A stretch of DNA of 64,000 bases from Phormidesmis priestleyi Ana. GTDB taxonomy: Bacteria > Cyanobacteriota > Cyanobacteriia > Phormidesmidales > Phormidesmidaceae. The number at the start of each line of letters is the position of its first letter. Position 1 is the first letter of the stretch. The notes under the pieces are model-generated. The model searched no databases, had not been told where the DNA came from, and saw only the letters and a list, made by a program, of their open reading frames with translations. The stretch is taken from NCBI GenBank assembly GCA_001314865.1, contig LJZR01000002.1:124001-188000 (forward strand). The letters run 5' to 3'. The translations under genes were made by a program, and so were the position numbers. Shown here in pieces: positions 8,396-17,778 of the stretch.

Positions 8396-10732
8396 ATGGC
8401 TAAGCTCCTGCTGATAGAGAGCCCTGGAAAGTTAAAAAAACTCAGCCAGATTTTAGGCCCCGGTTGGATGGTAAAAGCCAGCATGGGCCATATCAGAGAG
8501 CTGACGAATGAAGGGGAAGACTCGCTGGGTTTTGAGATGGCAGCGCAGCAAGTTAGCTGTCAGTATGCGCCTAGAGACGCCCGCGCCAAAAAGACCATCG
8601 CTGGACTCCGCCAAGCGGTGAAGCAAGCGGATACCGTTTACATTGCGACCGACCCCGATCGAGAAGGGGAAACTATCGGCTGGCACTTACAGCAGGCGCT
8701 AAGGCTAAAGAATCCGTATCGCGTGGTGTATAGCGAAATTACGCCTGCCGCAGTTCGCCAGGCGGTGGCCAATCCCACCCGGTTGGATCAGTCTCTTATT
8801 GCTGCCGGTCGGGCGCGCGACTGCCTCGATAAGCTAGTGGGCTATAAGGGGAGCCGCCATGTGGTGTGGCCGCTCAACAATGGCGCAAAATCAATGGGCC
8901 GTGTGCAGAGTGCAACGCTGCATTTGCTGTGCCAGCGCGAGCATGAAATTCAGGCGTTTACCCCACAGGACTACTGGAGCGTATGGGTGGACTATCAGGA
9001 AGGCTTTAAGGCATTTTACAAGCGTAAGCCGACAGCGGGGCAGCCCAAACCGAGTGATGCTGAAGGCGATGACGCTAAAGACGAGAAGAAAACACCTGAG
9101 TCTGAAAAGGTAACGACGCAGGCTGAGGCGGATCGGTTAGTTGCGATCGCCCGCAACAACCCTCACCAAATACTTTCTACCGAAGGCAAACTCCAGCGCC
9201 AATCGCCCCTGCCGCCCTTTATTACCTCTACCCTTCAGCAGTCAGCCGGTGCCAAGCTGCGCTTTACCCCCGACCAAACCATGAAAGTGGCGCAGTCACT
9301 TTACGAAGCAGGCCACATCACCTACATGCGTACCGACTCGGTTGTCCTCTCTGCGCCCTTTTGCGCTGCGGTTAAAGACTATTTGAGCCAGCATGATCCA
9401 ACCAATATCCCGCAGAAAACTGCCCAACACAAAGCTGTCAAAGGCGCGCAGGCCGCCCATGAAGCCATTCGCCCTACCGAAGTCACTGCCACACCCTCGC
9501 AGCTTAGTCATGGCCTCTCGTCGGAGGCCGCTAAACTATACGAGCTGATTTGGAATCGGGCCGTGGCCTCTCAGTGCTGCCCTGCTCAGCTGCGCAAAAC
9601 GCGCGTGGTAACCCAAGCGGGCGCGGGCAACGACATCACCTACTGGGAAGCCAGAGGGCAAGTGGTAGAATTTGCGGGCTATACCCGCTACTGGAACAAC
9701 CTTAGTGCCGATTCGCAGCTGCCTGCGCTGCGCAAAGGGCAGGCCGTTACCCTCAAGCAAGCTCAGGCCGAACAAAAACAAACTCAGCCGCCACCTAGAT
9801 ACACCGAACCCAAGCTGGTACAGCTGATGGAACGTAAAGGAATTGGTCGCCCTAGCACCTACGCACCCACCATTAAAACGCTCAAAAGTAGAACCTATGT
9901 GCAGCTGATAAAGGGAAAGCTTCAGCCAACGGCGCTGGGTTTATCGTTAGATGCGGCCTTGGAGAAGCTACTGCCAGACTTGATTCAGCCAGAATTTACA
10001 GCGCAGATGGAAGGCGAATTGGATGCGATCGCCGCTGGCAAACAAGAATGGCAAACCTACCTCACCAGCTGGCATACCGACTATTTTGCGCCTGCGATCG
10101 CCCAAGCCAAAACCAAACTCTTAGCAGGCATCCTGCAAAGCGGCCATTCACCCGCCCATTCACCCGCTCATTCACCAGATCATGCATCAGCTGAATCTGC
10201 TCAGCCCAGCAAAAAGCATGTCGCCCCAAAGCGCATCAGCTCCCACCAAAAATCTCCCGCAGATCGTTTGAACCACTCACCCGCCCCAAAAACCGCTTCC
10301 CAAAAAAACGCTTCCCCAAAAACCGCTTCTTCACAAACCGCTTCCAAAAGCAAAGTCAGCTGCCCCAAATGCTCCCAACCCCTTGATAAAATTCCTTCTA
10401 AATCTAAAAAGCTCAAAGCCAACCACTTTCTAAAATGCGGCGATCCGACCTGTGACACCGTTATGTTTTGGAACCCTCAAACAAAGGGTTACGAACTCCC
10501 TTACGCCCAGCGTCAGGCAGATCCCAAAGCATTTACTAACCATTCTTGTCCTAGCTGCGGTGCGTTACTCATTCGCCACACTTATCAAAAAGAAGGCCAA
10601 ACCAAAGAAATGCTGCGCTGCTCATTGCTAGAAAATCGCAAAGGCAAATGCAAAGATGTGGCTTTCTTTAAAACCCGCGACGGCGCCCTGTGGTCTCCCA
10701 AATACGGCGAGTTAAAGATTCCAGCAAAATAA
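8396..10732 (+). CDS. topA: Type IA DNA topoisomerase I, divergent form with two C-terminal zinc motifs
   Basis: 778 residues from ATG 8396; a TTG six codons earlier is less likely because family members begin at MAKLLLIESPGK. The Toprim domain contains DTVYIATDPDREGETIGWH. The active-site tyrosine is Tyr310 in ITYMRTDS. The segment KGIGRPSTYAPTIKTL is conserved in the family. After residue 580 comes a His/Pro/Ala/Ser-rich linker with short repeats (SPAHSPAHSP), then two four-Cys zinc motifs starting CPKC and CPSC. It relaxes negative supercoils. The opening IESPGKLKKLSQILG differs from the VESPAKAKTI of standard bacterial TopA, so this may be a second paralog. Confidence 0.9.
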   Translation: MAKLLLIESPGKLKKLSQILGPGWMVKASMGHIRELTNEGEDSLGFEMAAQQVSCQYAPRDARAKKTIAGLRQAVKQADTVYIATDPDREGETIGWHLQQALRLKNPYRVVYSEITPAAVRQAVANPTRLDQSLIAAGRARDCLDKLVGYKGSRHVVWPLNNGAKSMGRVQSATLHLLCQREHEIQAFTPQDYWSVWVDYQEGFKAFYKRKPTAGQPKPSDAEGDDAKDEKKTPESEKVTTQAEADRLVAIARNNPHQILSTEGKLQRQSPLPPFITSTLQQSAGAKLRFTPDQTMKVAQSLYEAGHITYMRTDSVVLSAPFCAAVKDYLSQHDPTNIPQKTAQHKAVKGAQAAHEAIRPTEVTATPSQLSHGLSSEAAKLYELIWNRAVASQCCPAQLRKTRVVTQAGAGNDITYWEARGQVVEFAGYTRYWNNLSADSQLPALRKGQAVTLKQAQAEQKQTQPPPRYTEPKLVQLMERKGIGRPSTYAPTIKTLKSRTYVQLIKGKLQPTALGLSLDAALEKLLPDLIQPEFTAQMEGELDAIAAGKQEWQTYLTSWHTDYFAPAIAQAKTKLLAGILQSGHSPAHSPAHSPDHASAESAQPSKKHVAPKRISSHQKSPADRLNHSPAPKTASQKNASPKTASSQTASKSKVSCPKCSQPLDKIPSKSKKLKANHFLKCGDPTCDTVMFWNPQTKGYELPYAQRQADPKAFTNHSCPSCGALLIRHTYQKEGQTKEMLRCSLLENRKGKCKDVAFFKTRDGALWSPKYGELKIPAK

Positions 10733-10736
10733 ATAA

Positions 10737-10771
10737 AAAAGAGAGATCCCCCTGTTGAGGATCTCTCTTTT
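10737..10771. terminator. Bidirectional terminator between topA and dps
   Basis: AAAAGAGAGATCC pairs with GGATCTCTCTTTT around a short loop, giving an A-run before and a T-run after. It can end both the plus-strand topA and the minus-strand dps. Confidence 0.9.
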
Positions 10772-10811
10772 GTGACTGTCTAGCGGTTATAGCAGGTGAT
10801 TACAGGCAAGC

Positions 10812-11318
10812 TTAGCCAACCAAATGAGCTTCTAAGAACCACAGGCGCTTGTCGATAGTCCGAGAAATTTCTACATACAAATCGTTCGTATCCTGATCGC
10901 CTAGCTCATCGGCCTTATCAATGCTTTCGCGTAGATGCTTGGCATAGGCTGCGTAACGATCGGCTAAGGCTGCGACATGCTCCATCCCTTTAACCGCATC
11001 GAAGTCGTACTCTGGCAAGATAGATTCGGTAGCGGCGATGCGAACGGTGCCCATTGCTGTACCTGCTAGCGCAGTTACCCGCTCCGCTACCATGTCGCTG
11101 AACTCTTCTAGCTCGCCTGCCATTTCATCAAACAGGAGGTGTAGCTGATAAAAGTCTTTGCCTTTTACGTTCCAGTGGGCCTGCTTGGTTTGGGTGCGCA
11201 AGTCGGTGGTTGCCGCGAGTGTAGTGTTGAGCATGGCAACCACTGGCTGGCGAGTGTCTAGTGGGAGATCGATGCGAGTAGGATAGAAAGCGGCTTTGGA
11301 AGCTGTCGTTGAAACCAT
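10812..11318 (-). CDS. dps: Dps-family ferritin-like DNA-protection protein
   Basis: 168 residues from the ATG at 11318, chosen because GGAG lies six bases upstream; a longer frame to 11375 lacks such a site. The family core contains KQAHWNVKGKDFYQLHLLFDEMAGELEEF, carrying the His and Asp/Glu ligands of the inter-subunit ferroxidase site, and the later DLYVEISRTIDKRLWFLEAHL. Dps dodecamers oxidise and store iron and consume hydrogen peroxide; some bind DNA. It is transcribed alone toward topA. Confidence 0.92.
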   Translation of the reverse strand: MVSTTASKAAFYPTRIDLPLDTRQPVVAMLNTTLAATTDLRTQTKQAHWNVKGKDFYQLHLLFDEMAGELEEFSDMVAERVTALAGTAMGTVRIAATESILPEYDFDAVKGMEHVAALADRYAAYAKHLRESIDKADELGDQDTNDLYVEISRTIDKRLWFLEAHLVG

Positions 11319-11901
11319 AAGAGTCTCCGGGTTGAAAGAGGGTCTAATTGTCTTTAAAAGCGCTGCTTTTTGCAAAGGGCTGTAAAAAACATGATTAGCG
11401 CGGTAATAGTAGCCAAATAGTAACGTACTACCTGTTTCACTATGCCTGTTTCACTATTGTTTTTTGGTTTTCATTTAACTAAGTGGTTTTCGCTAGGTTT
11501 CGCGTTATGTTTTGCGCTTGAAAGATTAAGAGCCCATCCGTGAACTTCTATATTGTACTCGTAATGACTTCGCTTTGAAGGATATTTTGAAGAATGTTTC
11601 TAAACTGTGACGAAATAGAACGGCTTGATTTGGAATGGCTAGAGTGCTGAGCGACATGCCGCAGATTGTCTCGCGGTGTGCGGATGCCCTCGATATCTGT
11701 CTTCTTTGATGTTGATTAAGCATCGCCCTGATCTATGTTTCAACTGATAGCGATAGAGCTACAATTACTCCTGTAAACCCTATCTATATATAGTAGTCAC
11801 CCATTAGCCATCCAATTAGTCACCCATTAGCCATCCAATTAGTCACCCATTAGTCACCCAATTAGCCACCCATTAGTCACCCATTCACAAGCGAATCTTT
11901 T
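11319..11901. other. Long gap between dps and gatB with tandem repeats
   Basis: This 583-bp divergent gap should hold both promoters. At 11799-11885 a unit related to AGTCACCCATTAGCCATCCA recurs about four times, with shorter sub-repeats of CACCCATTAG, right up to the gatB start. A 65-codon minus-strand frame at 11526-11723 has no recognisable feature and is not called. Confidence 0.6.
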
Positions 11902-13395
11902 ATGACTGCCGCTGCACCTGCAAAACCCTCTGCAACAGCCAAATACGAAGCCGTCATCGGCTTGGAAACCCACTGCCAGCTCGGTACAGAGACCAAAATT
12001 TTCTCTACCAGCTCGGCGGCATTTGGCGCAGCACCTAACACCCACGTCGATCCGGTGACGATGGGCTTGCCCGGTGTGCTGCCCGTACTCAATGAAAAAG
12101 TGCTGGAGTACGCAGTCAAAACGGGTCTAGCGCTGAACTGTCAAATCGCACCCTACAGTAAGTTTGACCGTAAGCAGTACTTTTACCCTGACCTGCCTAA
12201 AAACTATCAAATCTCTCAGTTCGATTTGCCGATCGCTGAGCATGGCTGGCTAGAAATTGAAATTATCAAAGACGGTGAGCCGGTTCGTAAGCGCATCGGC
12301 GTGACTCGCCTGCATATGGAAGAAGACGCGGGCAAGCTGGTTCATGCTGGAAGCGATAGCCTGTCAGGATCGTCTTATTCGCTTGTGGACTATAACCGGG
12401 CGGGCGTGCCGCTCGTTGAAATTGTCTCTGAACCTGATATTCGCTCAGGGGAAGAGGCGGCAGCCTATGCAGAAGAAATCCGCCGTATTATTCGCTACTT
12501 GGGCGTGGGCGATGGCAATATGCAAGAGGGCTCGCTGCGCTGTGATGTGAATATTTCGGTGCGGCCGGTGGGTCAAAAGGAATTTGGCACTAAGGTCGAG
12601 ATCAAAAACATGAACTCGTTTAGCGCGATCGCTAAAGCCATTGACTATGAAATTGAGCGCCAAATTGCCGCTGTAGAAGCGGGCGAACCAATTTATCAGG
12701 AAACACGCCTGTGGGAAGAAGGGCCAGGACGCACCAAAAGTATGCGAATGAAGGAAGGCTCTAGCGACTATCGCTATTTCCCCGAACCCGATCTGCCGCC
12801 GATTGAAGTCTCTGCCGATCAGCTAAATGAATGGAGGGCTGAGCTGCCTGAACTGCCTGCTGCTAAGCGTAAGCGTTATGAAGAAGTATTAGGACTCTCG
12901 CCCTATGACACGGGTGTGATAACCGATGATCGGGCGGTGGCTGAGTATTTTGAGGCTGCGATCGCAACGGGTGCCGATACTAAGCTAGTCGTCAACTGGA
13001 TTATGAGCGACATTGCTGGGTATCTTAATGCCGAAAAGCTTAGCATTACCCAGATTAAGCTCACCCCCGAAGCCCTTGCCGAAATGGTGAAGCTGATTGA
13101 AGACGGCACGATCAGCAATAAAATTGGCAAAGACATTTTGCCAGAATTATTAAATAACGGCGGATCTCCCCGAAAAATTGTGGAGAGTAAAGGGCTTAGC
13201 CAAATTTCTGACCCTGCCGAAATCGAAGCGATGATCGACGCGGTGCTAGCGGCTAACCCCGACGAATTGGCCAAATTCCGCGCCGGTAAAACCAAGCTCA
13301 AGGGTTTCTTTGTGGGTCAGGTGATGAAGCAAACAGGCGGTCGGGCCGATCCTAAGCTGACAAATCAGCTCCTGAGCAAAAAGTTGGCAGGCTAG
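11902..13395 (+). CDS. gatB: Aspartyl/glutamyl-tRNA amidotransferase subunit B
   Basis: 497 residues, full length. The family opening [21 protein letters not shown] is present, followed by [29 protein letters not shown] and the glycine-rich [17 protein letters not shown]. The C-terminal YqeY-like tail ends [24 protein letters not shown]. GatB binds mischarged Glu-tRNA(Gln) or Asp-tRNA(Asn) and activates it for amidation within GatCAB. gatC lies far away at 57161, behind ycf3, so the subunits are not one operon here. The start is supported by the conserved N-terminus; a tandem repeat sits immediately upstream. Confidence 0.96.
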   Translation: MTAAAPAKPSATAKYEAVIGLETHCQLGTETKIFSTSSAAFGAAPNTHVDPVTMGLPGVLPVLNEKVLEYAVKTGLALNCQIAPYSKFDRKQYFYPDLPKNYQISQFDLPIAEHGWLEIEIIKDGEPVRKRIGVTRLHMEEDAGKLVHAGSDSLSGSSYSLVDYNRAGVPLVEIVSEPDIRSGEEAAAYAEEIRRIIRYLGVGDGNMQEGSLRCDVNISVRPVGQKEFGTKVEIKNMNSFSAIAKAIDYEIERQIAAVEAGEPIYQETRLWEEGPGRTKSMRMKEGSSDYRYFPEPDLPPIEVSADQLNEWRAELPELPAAKRKRYEEVLGLSPYDTGVITDDRAVAEYFEAAIATGADTKLVVNWIMSDIAGYLNAEKLSITQIKLTPEALAEMVKLIEDGTISNKIGKDILPELLNNGGSPRKIVESKGLSQISDPAEIEAMIDAVLAANPDELAKFRAGKTKLKGFFVGQVMKQTGGRADPKLTNQLLSKKLAG

Positions 13396-13500
13396 GAATT
13401 ACCGATAGGGCCTTGGCCAAACAGGCCAAAACTGGCTCAAACTACCTGTTCTATCGTGCAAATTCTATAATACGGACACTTCAGTTCTAGAATAAGTACA

Positions 13501-13530
13501 TAAGAGGGGTTCCGCCCCTCACCCCTCTTA
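13501..13530. repeat. Inverted repeat downstream of gatB
   Basis: TAAGAGGGG pairs perfectly with CCCCTCTTA across a 12-nt loop, and the internal GGGGTTCCGCCCC offers an alternative shorter hairpin. No T-run follows. Confidence 0.6.
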
Positions 13531-13568
13531 TGCCATACTGTGCTCATGTAGATGCACCCTGATGGTAA

Positions 13569-13606
13569 GGAGAGCACCCAAGTTGATTTGGGGCTCTCCT
13601 TTTTTT
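13569..13606 (+). terminator. Rho-independent terminator of gatB
   Basis: GGAGAGC pairs with GCTCTCC, extended inside by CCCAA with TTTGGG, and is followed by seven T. It lies about 170 bp after the gatB stop. Confidence 0.85.
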
Positions 13607-13682
13607 CTTTTTAAATCCGCTTCTTTTTCAATCTGCGTCTCTTTTAACCAGCTGTGTGGAAGAACCGGCTCACGGGTGATCC

Positions 13683-16316
13683 TCAGCTAGAACTATCCGC
13701 CTGCAATTGCGCTTTTGCTTTAGCCTCCAGATTTTCTAAGCGGCTCTTGAGGTCTTTATTCGTATTTTTTACCTCATCAAGTTCCTGCCGGAGGTCTGCG
13801 ATCGCCTGAGTGGACTTAATCTTTTTCGCCACCTTCTGCGCGGCCTCATCGGCTCTTCGCTTCACCCGCCCGTCGGGGCTGTGCTCAGCCAATCCTCGCA
13901 AAATCCGAATCGCGCCGCGCACTTCCATTTGCGAAAGTGCGCCAACAGTCGCAACCTGCGTCAGGAAAAAGTCCTCTCTTGATAGGGCTTCAAGGCGATC
14001 TAAAATGCGCTCGACAGCGAGCTTCTCTTGGCCGAGGGAAATAGCCCCTAAGGATCTAATCGCTACAAGGCGGAGCGCCTGGGGTACGCCGAGTTCGGTG
14101 TAGGGAAGGAGAAGCTCTAAGGCAGCTACGGAAGACTTAAATTGCGATAAGCCTGCGATCGCCCCACTTCGCACCACTTCATTCCAACCCTCACGCTCTT
14201 TGAGCACCATATCGAGTAGCTTGAGCGTCTTCTTCTCTCGATCCTTACCCTCTACAGTAGCCGCCCCCACTTTGCCAATCGCCTGCGCCGCCGATGCCTC
14301 CACGTAGTAGCTGTCATCGCCCTTTTCTACCAAGCCTTTCAGCGCCTTGTAGCTGTCTGCGGTTTTCACCTTGCCTAGCGCCGTAGCAACCGCTCGTCGC
14401 ACCTTGGGATGCTTGTCTTTTAGCCCTTTGAGCAAAGCAACCTCAGCCTGTGCTAGCTGCACCGATCCCAACTGCTCAGCCACCTCTGCGCGAACCGCCC
14501 AAAACGGATCTGTTTGTAGCGCTGTCTCCAGGCTAGCCACTGCTTCTAGGCTGCCTTTTTTCGCTAAGGCTTCGGCGGCAAACAAGCGAGAAATCGGGTC
14601 AGGATCGCTCGCAAGCTGCGCCTTGAGTTCGGGCACCGGATAGGTGAGTTCTACTGTTTTGAGCAAATGATTGCCAATGTCAAAACTAATAAAGTTGGGC
14701 TTTTTCTCCAGCGGAAAATACAGCGCCTGCTCCCGTTCATGGATTCGCACCGTGACAGGTTTTACCTCAACTTGGCCCGCTTCAGTGACATAGCCAAAGC
14801 CAATCGGCACCTTCAGATCAAACAATCCCTCCTGCACCTGAGACTTGCCGTCTTGAACCTGGGTTTGAGTCACGGTGATCTTTGCAAGGTTGCTATCGCT
14901 ATCCCAGCTGTAGCCCACCTTATAGTCAGGATGACCGCCCCGATATACATACTGATCGAACAAAAAGCGCAGGTTGCGACCAGTTGCCTTATCAATTGCC
15001 CGCAGCAAGTCAATCGTTTCTACCGTGCTGTGCGCGTTGTCAGTTAGCAGCGTGCTGAGCGCTCGGGTAAATAGCTCATCGCCTAGCGCCATCCGAATCA
15101 TGTGGTATACACAAGACCCTTTTTCATAGATGTGGCGGTCGTACAGCTCAATGGCTTCTCGATAAATATGGGTTACCAATGGCCGACGATAGCGGCTTTT
15201 GTCCTCGCTTAAATACGCCCGCGCGTGGTTGAGGTGATAGTACAGCGCCTCTTCTTTGCCCTTGGTTTCTTCCACCCACAACACCTCTGAATAGGTCGCT
15301 GCGCCTTCTTTAACCCACGCCTGCGACCAGTGGTTAATCACCACCAAATCGCCAAACCACTGATGTGCTAGCTCATGCGCGACCAAAGTCTCTGCTCGCT
15401 CATTGTCTAGGGCGGCGCGCTGGTCAATCATGCAGCGGTCGGTCAGCAGCGTGGTGGTGGTGTTTTCCATGCCGCCAAAAATAAAATCGCTGACGCATAC
15501 CTGGTCGTAGTTAGAAAAAACATAGTCGTAGCCAAACCATTTGCTGAGCGCTGTCATCATCTGCGGCGTTTTGCCCATGGTGAGCTTGGCTTCGGCCTTG
15601 CGTCCTTGCTCAAAGTAGTAGCGTACGGGCCTGCCCTGCCACTCGTCTGTGATTTCTTCAAATTCTCCAATGGCCAGGGTCATCAAGTAGCTGGGGTGAA
15701 CTTTATCCAGCTTCCAGTGGTAGATTTTGTCGCTGCCTTCAGTTTCGGTGCTTACCAGCTCACCGTTAGAGACTGCCATAAACTTTTTGGGTACGCGCAC
15801 CCGAATCTCGGAGGTGGCGAGCTGACCGGGATAGTCAAAACAGGGAAACCAAAAGCGGGAGTCTTCATCTTCGCCCTGTGTCCATACCTGGGTGGGCTTG
15901 TTGGGGTAATGCTTGTCGGGGCCAACAAAGTAAATGCCGCGCTGCGGATTTTCAACTGCGTAGTCGATAGCCAGGGTAAAGGGCTTGTCGTACTCGGTCG
16001 GATTTTTGAGCGATACATGCAGCTGCTCGCCGTCACAGTCAAAGGCCTGCTTGGTGTTGCCGACTTTGACGGATTTAATTTGTAGGGCTACGGCATCCAT
16101 GGTTAGGCTACTGAGGCCATCGACCACGGGCGCAATGCGAACTTTGCAAGTGCCGCTGTAGCTTTTGTTGGGAATGTCAAAGGCAAGGTCTAGGGCAATA
16201 TGTTCTACCTGTCCGGGCCGATCGGGGTTGTAATGGGGGTATGCACCAGGGAGTTCAAAAGGCTTTCGCCCATTTTGATCGGCTTGATCGAACAGAGAGG
16301 AGTAGATATTTGCCAT
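13683..16316 (-). CDS. pepN: M1-family aminopeptidase (PepN-like) with HEAT repeats
   Basis: 877 residues from ATG 16316, where MANIYSSLFDQADQNGRKPFELP begins; the frame runs 38 codons further upstream without homologous character. The exopeptidase motif appears as GGMEN rather than GAMEN. Zinc ligands are His314 and His318 of HELAH and Glu337 in WVKEGAA, spaced as expected. From about residue 585 the protein is alpha-helical HEAT-like repeats (LFAAEALAKKGSLEAVASLETAL and similar), and it ends in a short coiled coil (DEVKNTNKDLKSRLENLEAK). It would trim N-terminal residues from peptides in the cytoplasm. Confidence 0.9.
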   Translation of the reverse strand: MANIYSSLFDQADQNGRKPFELPGAYPHYNPDRPGQVEHIALDLAFDIPNKSYSGTCKVRIAPVVDGLSSLTMDAVALQIKSVKVGNTKQAFDCDGEQLHVSLKNPTEYDKPFTLAIDYAVENPQRGIYFVGPDKHYPNKPTQVWTQGEDEDSRFWFPCFDYPGQLATSEIRVRVPKKFMAVSNGELVSTETEGSDKIYHWKLDKVHPSYLMTLAIGEFEEITDEWQGRPVRYYFEQGRKAEAKLTMGKTPQMMTALSKWFGYDYVFSNYDQVCVSDFIFGGMENTTTTLLTDRCMIDQRAALDNERAETLVAHELAHQWFGDLVVINHWSQAWVKEGAATYSEVLWVEETKGKEEALYYHLNHARAYLSEDKSRYRRPLVTHIYREAIELYDRHIYEKGSCVYHMIRMALGDELFTRALSTLLTDNAHSTVETIDLLRAIDKATGRNLRFLFDQYVYRGGHPDYKVGYSWDSDSNLAKITVTQTQVQDGKSQVQEGLFDLKVPIGFGYVTEAGQVEVKPVTVRIHEREQALYFPLEKKPNFISFDIGNHLLKTVELTYPVPELKAQLASDPDPISRLFAAEALAKKGSLEAVASLETALQTDPFWAVRAEVAEQLGSVQLAQAEVALLKGLKDKHPKVRRAVATALGKVKTADSYKALKGLVEKGDDSYYVEASAAQAIGKVGAATVEGKDREKKTLKLLDMVLKEREGWNEVVRSGAIAGLSQFKSSVAALELLLPYTELGVPQALRLVAIRSLGAISLGQEKLAVERILDRLEALSREDFFLTQVATVGALSQMEVRGAIRILRGLAEHSPDGRVKRRADEAAQKVAKKIKSTQAIADLRQELDEVKNTNKDLKSRLENLEAKAKAQLQADSSS

Positions 16317-16480
16317 GGGGATAAAAAATGAGACAGTGTGAGATGGAGATAAGCAAAACTTTAGTTTTAAGAGTAACTTTTCCTTGTCGGTTTGCGGTTC
16401 TTTATACTGTCTTTTTTGATGCTGTCTCAATTCTTTGTTGCTGTCGTTTAGGCAGTGTTCTCTAGCAGGATTTTGATCTT

Positions 16481-17458
16481 ATGAATGCAGTTGCTTCTTC
16501 GGTAATTAATGGCTTGCTTTCAGTGAAGCCGCTGGCCAAGTTTGCTAAAAATAGAGCCCGAACGATGATGATGGATCGGGCCGAGACGTTGGGGATTTAT
16601 TGGCGTGATGAAGCGAGGGCGTTGAGAATGCGGGCTGCGGCTTCGACTCCGCTTGACCTGCGGCAAGCAGAGGGGTGCGAGGTAAATGCGATTTGGGAGG
16701 CGGATCTTAAGCAGATTGAGAATCCTGATTTGGTGTATCCGAGGTATTACACCACGAGCTTTCATGCGTATGATGAGGGAAATTTGGGTTGGTTGCCTGC
16801 TTCGGAGGTCGATGTGGCGGCGCGGGCGGTTCATGCTCGCATTTGGCCGGAGGGCGATGATCGAGCGGGTGTGAATGGAGATGCTAGCTTGAGAGCGAGC
16901 TATCACCAAGTTATTGCGCAAACCTTGCCAGTTGCACCCGAAACGATTGTGGACTTAGGCGCTGGGGTTGGGCGCAGCACGTTTACGCTGCAAGATACTT
17001 TTGTGAATGCGCAGGTGACTGGGGTGGATTTGTCGCCTTATTTTTTAGCGATCGCCCAGTACACGCAGTCTCAAGAAAGGCAAGACACGCCACCCATCCA
17101 ATGGATTCACGCGGCGGCTGAGCACACCGGCCTGCCTGCTAATAGCGTCGATTTGGTCTCTGCCTGTTTGATGTTTCATGAGCTACCTACTTCTGCCGCG
17201 CGTGAGATCATTGCCGAAGCCTATCGCTTGGTTCGGCCGGGCGGCCATTTTGCGATTATGGATATGAATCCCCAAAGCGAGGTGTACCGTAAAATGCCGC
17301 CCTATGTTCTCACTTTGCTCAAGAGTACCGAGCCGTATTTGGATCAGTATTTTGCGCTAGATATTTCCGAGGCCTTTGAGTCCGTTGGATTTACCACGCC
17401 GACTATCACCCAAAATACACCTCGCCATCGCAGCATTATTGGCAAAAAAAAGGCCTGA
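16481..17458 (+). CDS. Class I SAM-dependent methyltransferase
   Basis: 325 residues. The methyltransferase domain occupies the middle: motif I is VDLGAGVGRSTFTL, motif II is TGVDLSPYFL, motif IV region is VDLVSACLMFHELP, and EAYRLVRPGGHFAIMDMNP follows. The first 130 residues precede the domain and are not recognised. The substrate is unknown; UbiE/Coq5-like folds of this kind methylate lipids, quinones or small molecules. It is divergent from the aminopeptidase gene with a 164-bp gap. Confidence 0.8.
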   Translation: MNAVASSVINGLLSVKPLAKFAKNRARTMMMDRAETLGIYWRDEARALRMRAAASTPLDLRQAEGCEVNAIWEADLKQIENPDLVYPRYYTTSFHAYDEGNLGWLPASEVDVAARAVHARIWPEGDDRAGVNGDASLRASYHQVIAQTLPVAPETIVDLGAGVGRSTFTLQDTFVNAQVTGVDLSPYFLAIAQYTQSQERQDTPPIQWIHAAAEHTGLPANSVDLVSACLMFHELPTSAAREIIAEAYRLVRPGGHFAIMDMNPQSEVYRKMPPYVLTLLKSTEPYLDQYFALDISEAFESVGFTTPTITQNTPRHRSIIGKKKA

Positions 17459-17778
17459 TTGGCAAAAAAAAAGACCTAGCAATGCCAGGCCCGAGGGTTC
17501 CATGAATGATTAAAAGTTGGATATAAAAGAGCTTTGTAAACGGAGGATTAAAGGCGCTAAGAATATACTTAGCCCCATTGCTTTTAGGTCAGTTCGTGAG
17601 GTTAGCACATGGCGTTGGAGTAGCGCCTTCCGACTAAAGCATTGGGGACAATATAGAGAGCCTCAAGGTTTTAAGTTGTGCTCTACGTGACATTTTGGAG
17701 AAATAAACTTTTTTGGCGTTTTTTTTGGACTAACTGTACGGAGCCACAGAAAAAATGAATGGATGCTTTGCTAGCGGT
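17459..17778. other. Convergent gap with a direct repeat
   Basis: TTGGCAAAAAAAA followed by GGCCTGA or GACCTAG occurs twice, at 17440-17480 (the first copy in the end of the methyltransferase gene). A possible stem joins GGCCTG to CAGGCC near 17450-17492. Nothing else was recognised. Confidence 0.5.

Noticed and set aside
11526-11723. 65-residue minus-strand open frame
   Set aside because: No ribosome site or recognisable pattern; likely chance.
13501-13530. Terminator of gatB
   Set aside because: The stem is perfect but no T-run follows; the hairpin at 13569-13606 is the better terminator.
15606-16085. 159-residue plus-strand frame inside pepN
   Set aside because: It mirrors the conserved minus-strand aminopeptidase, whose zinc motif and length are clear.
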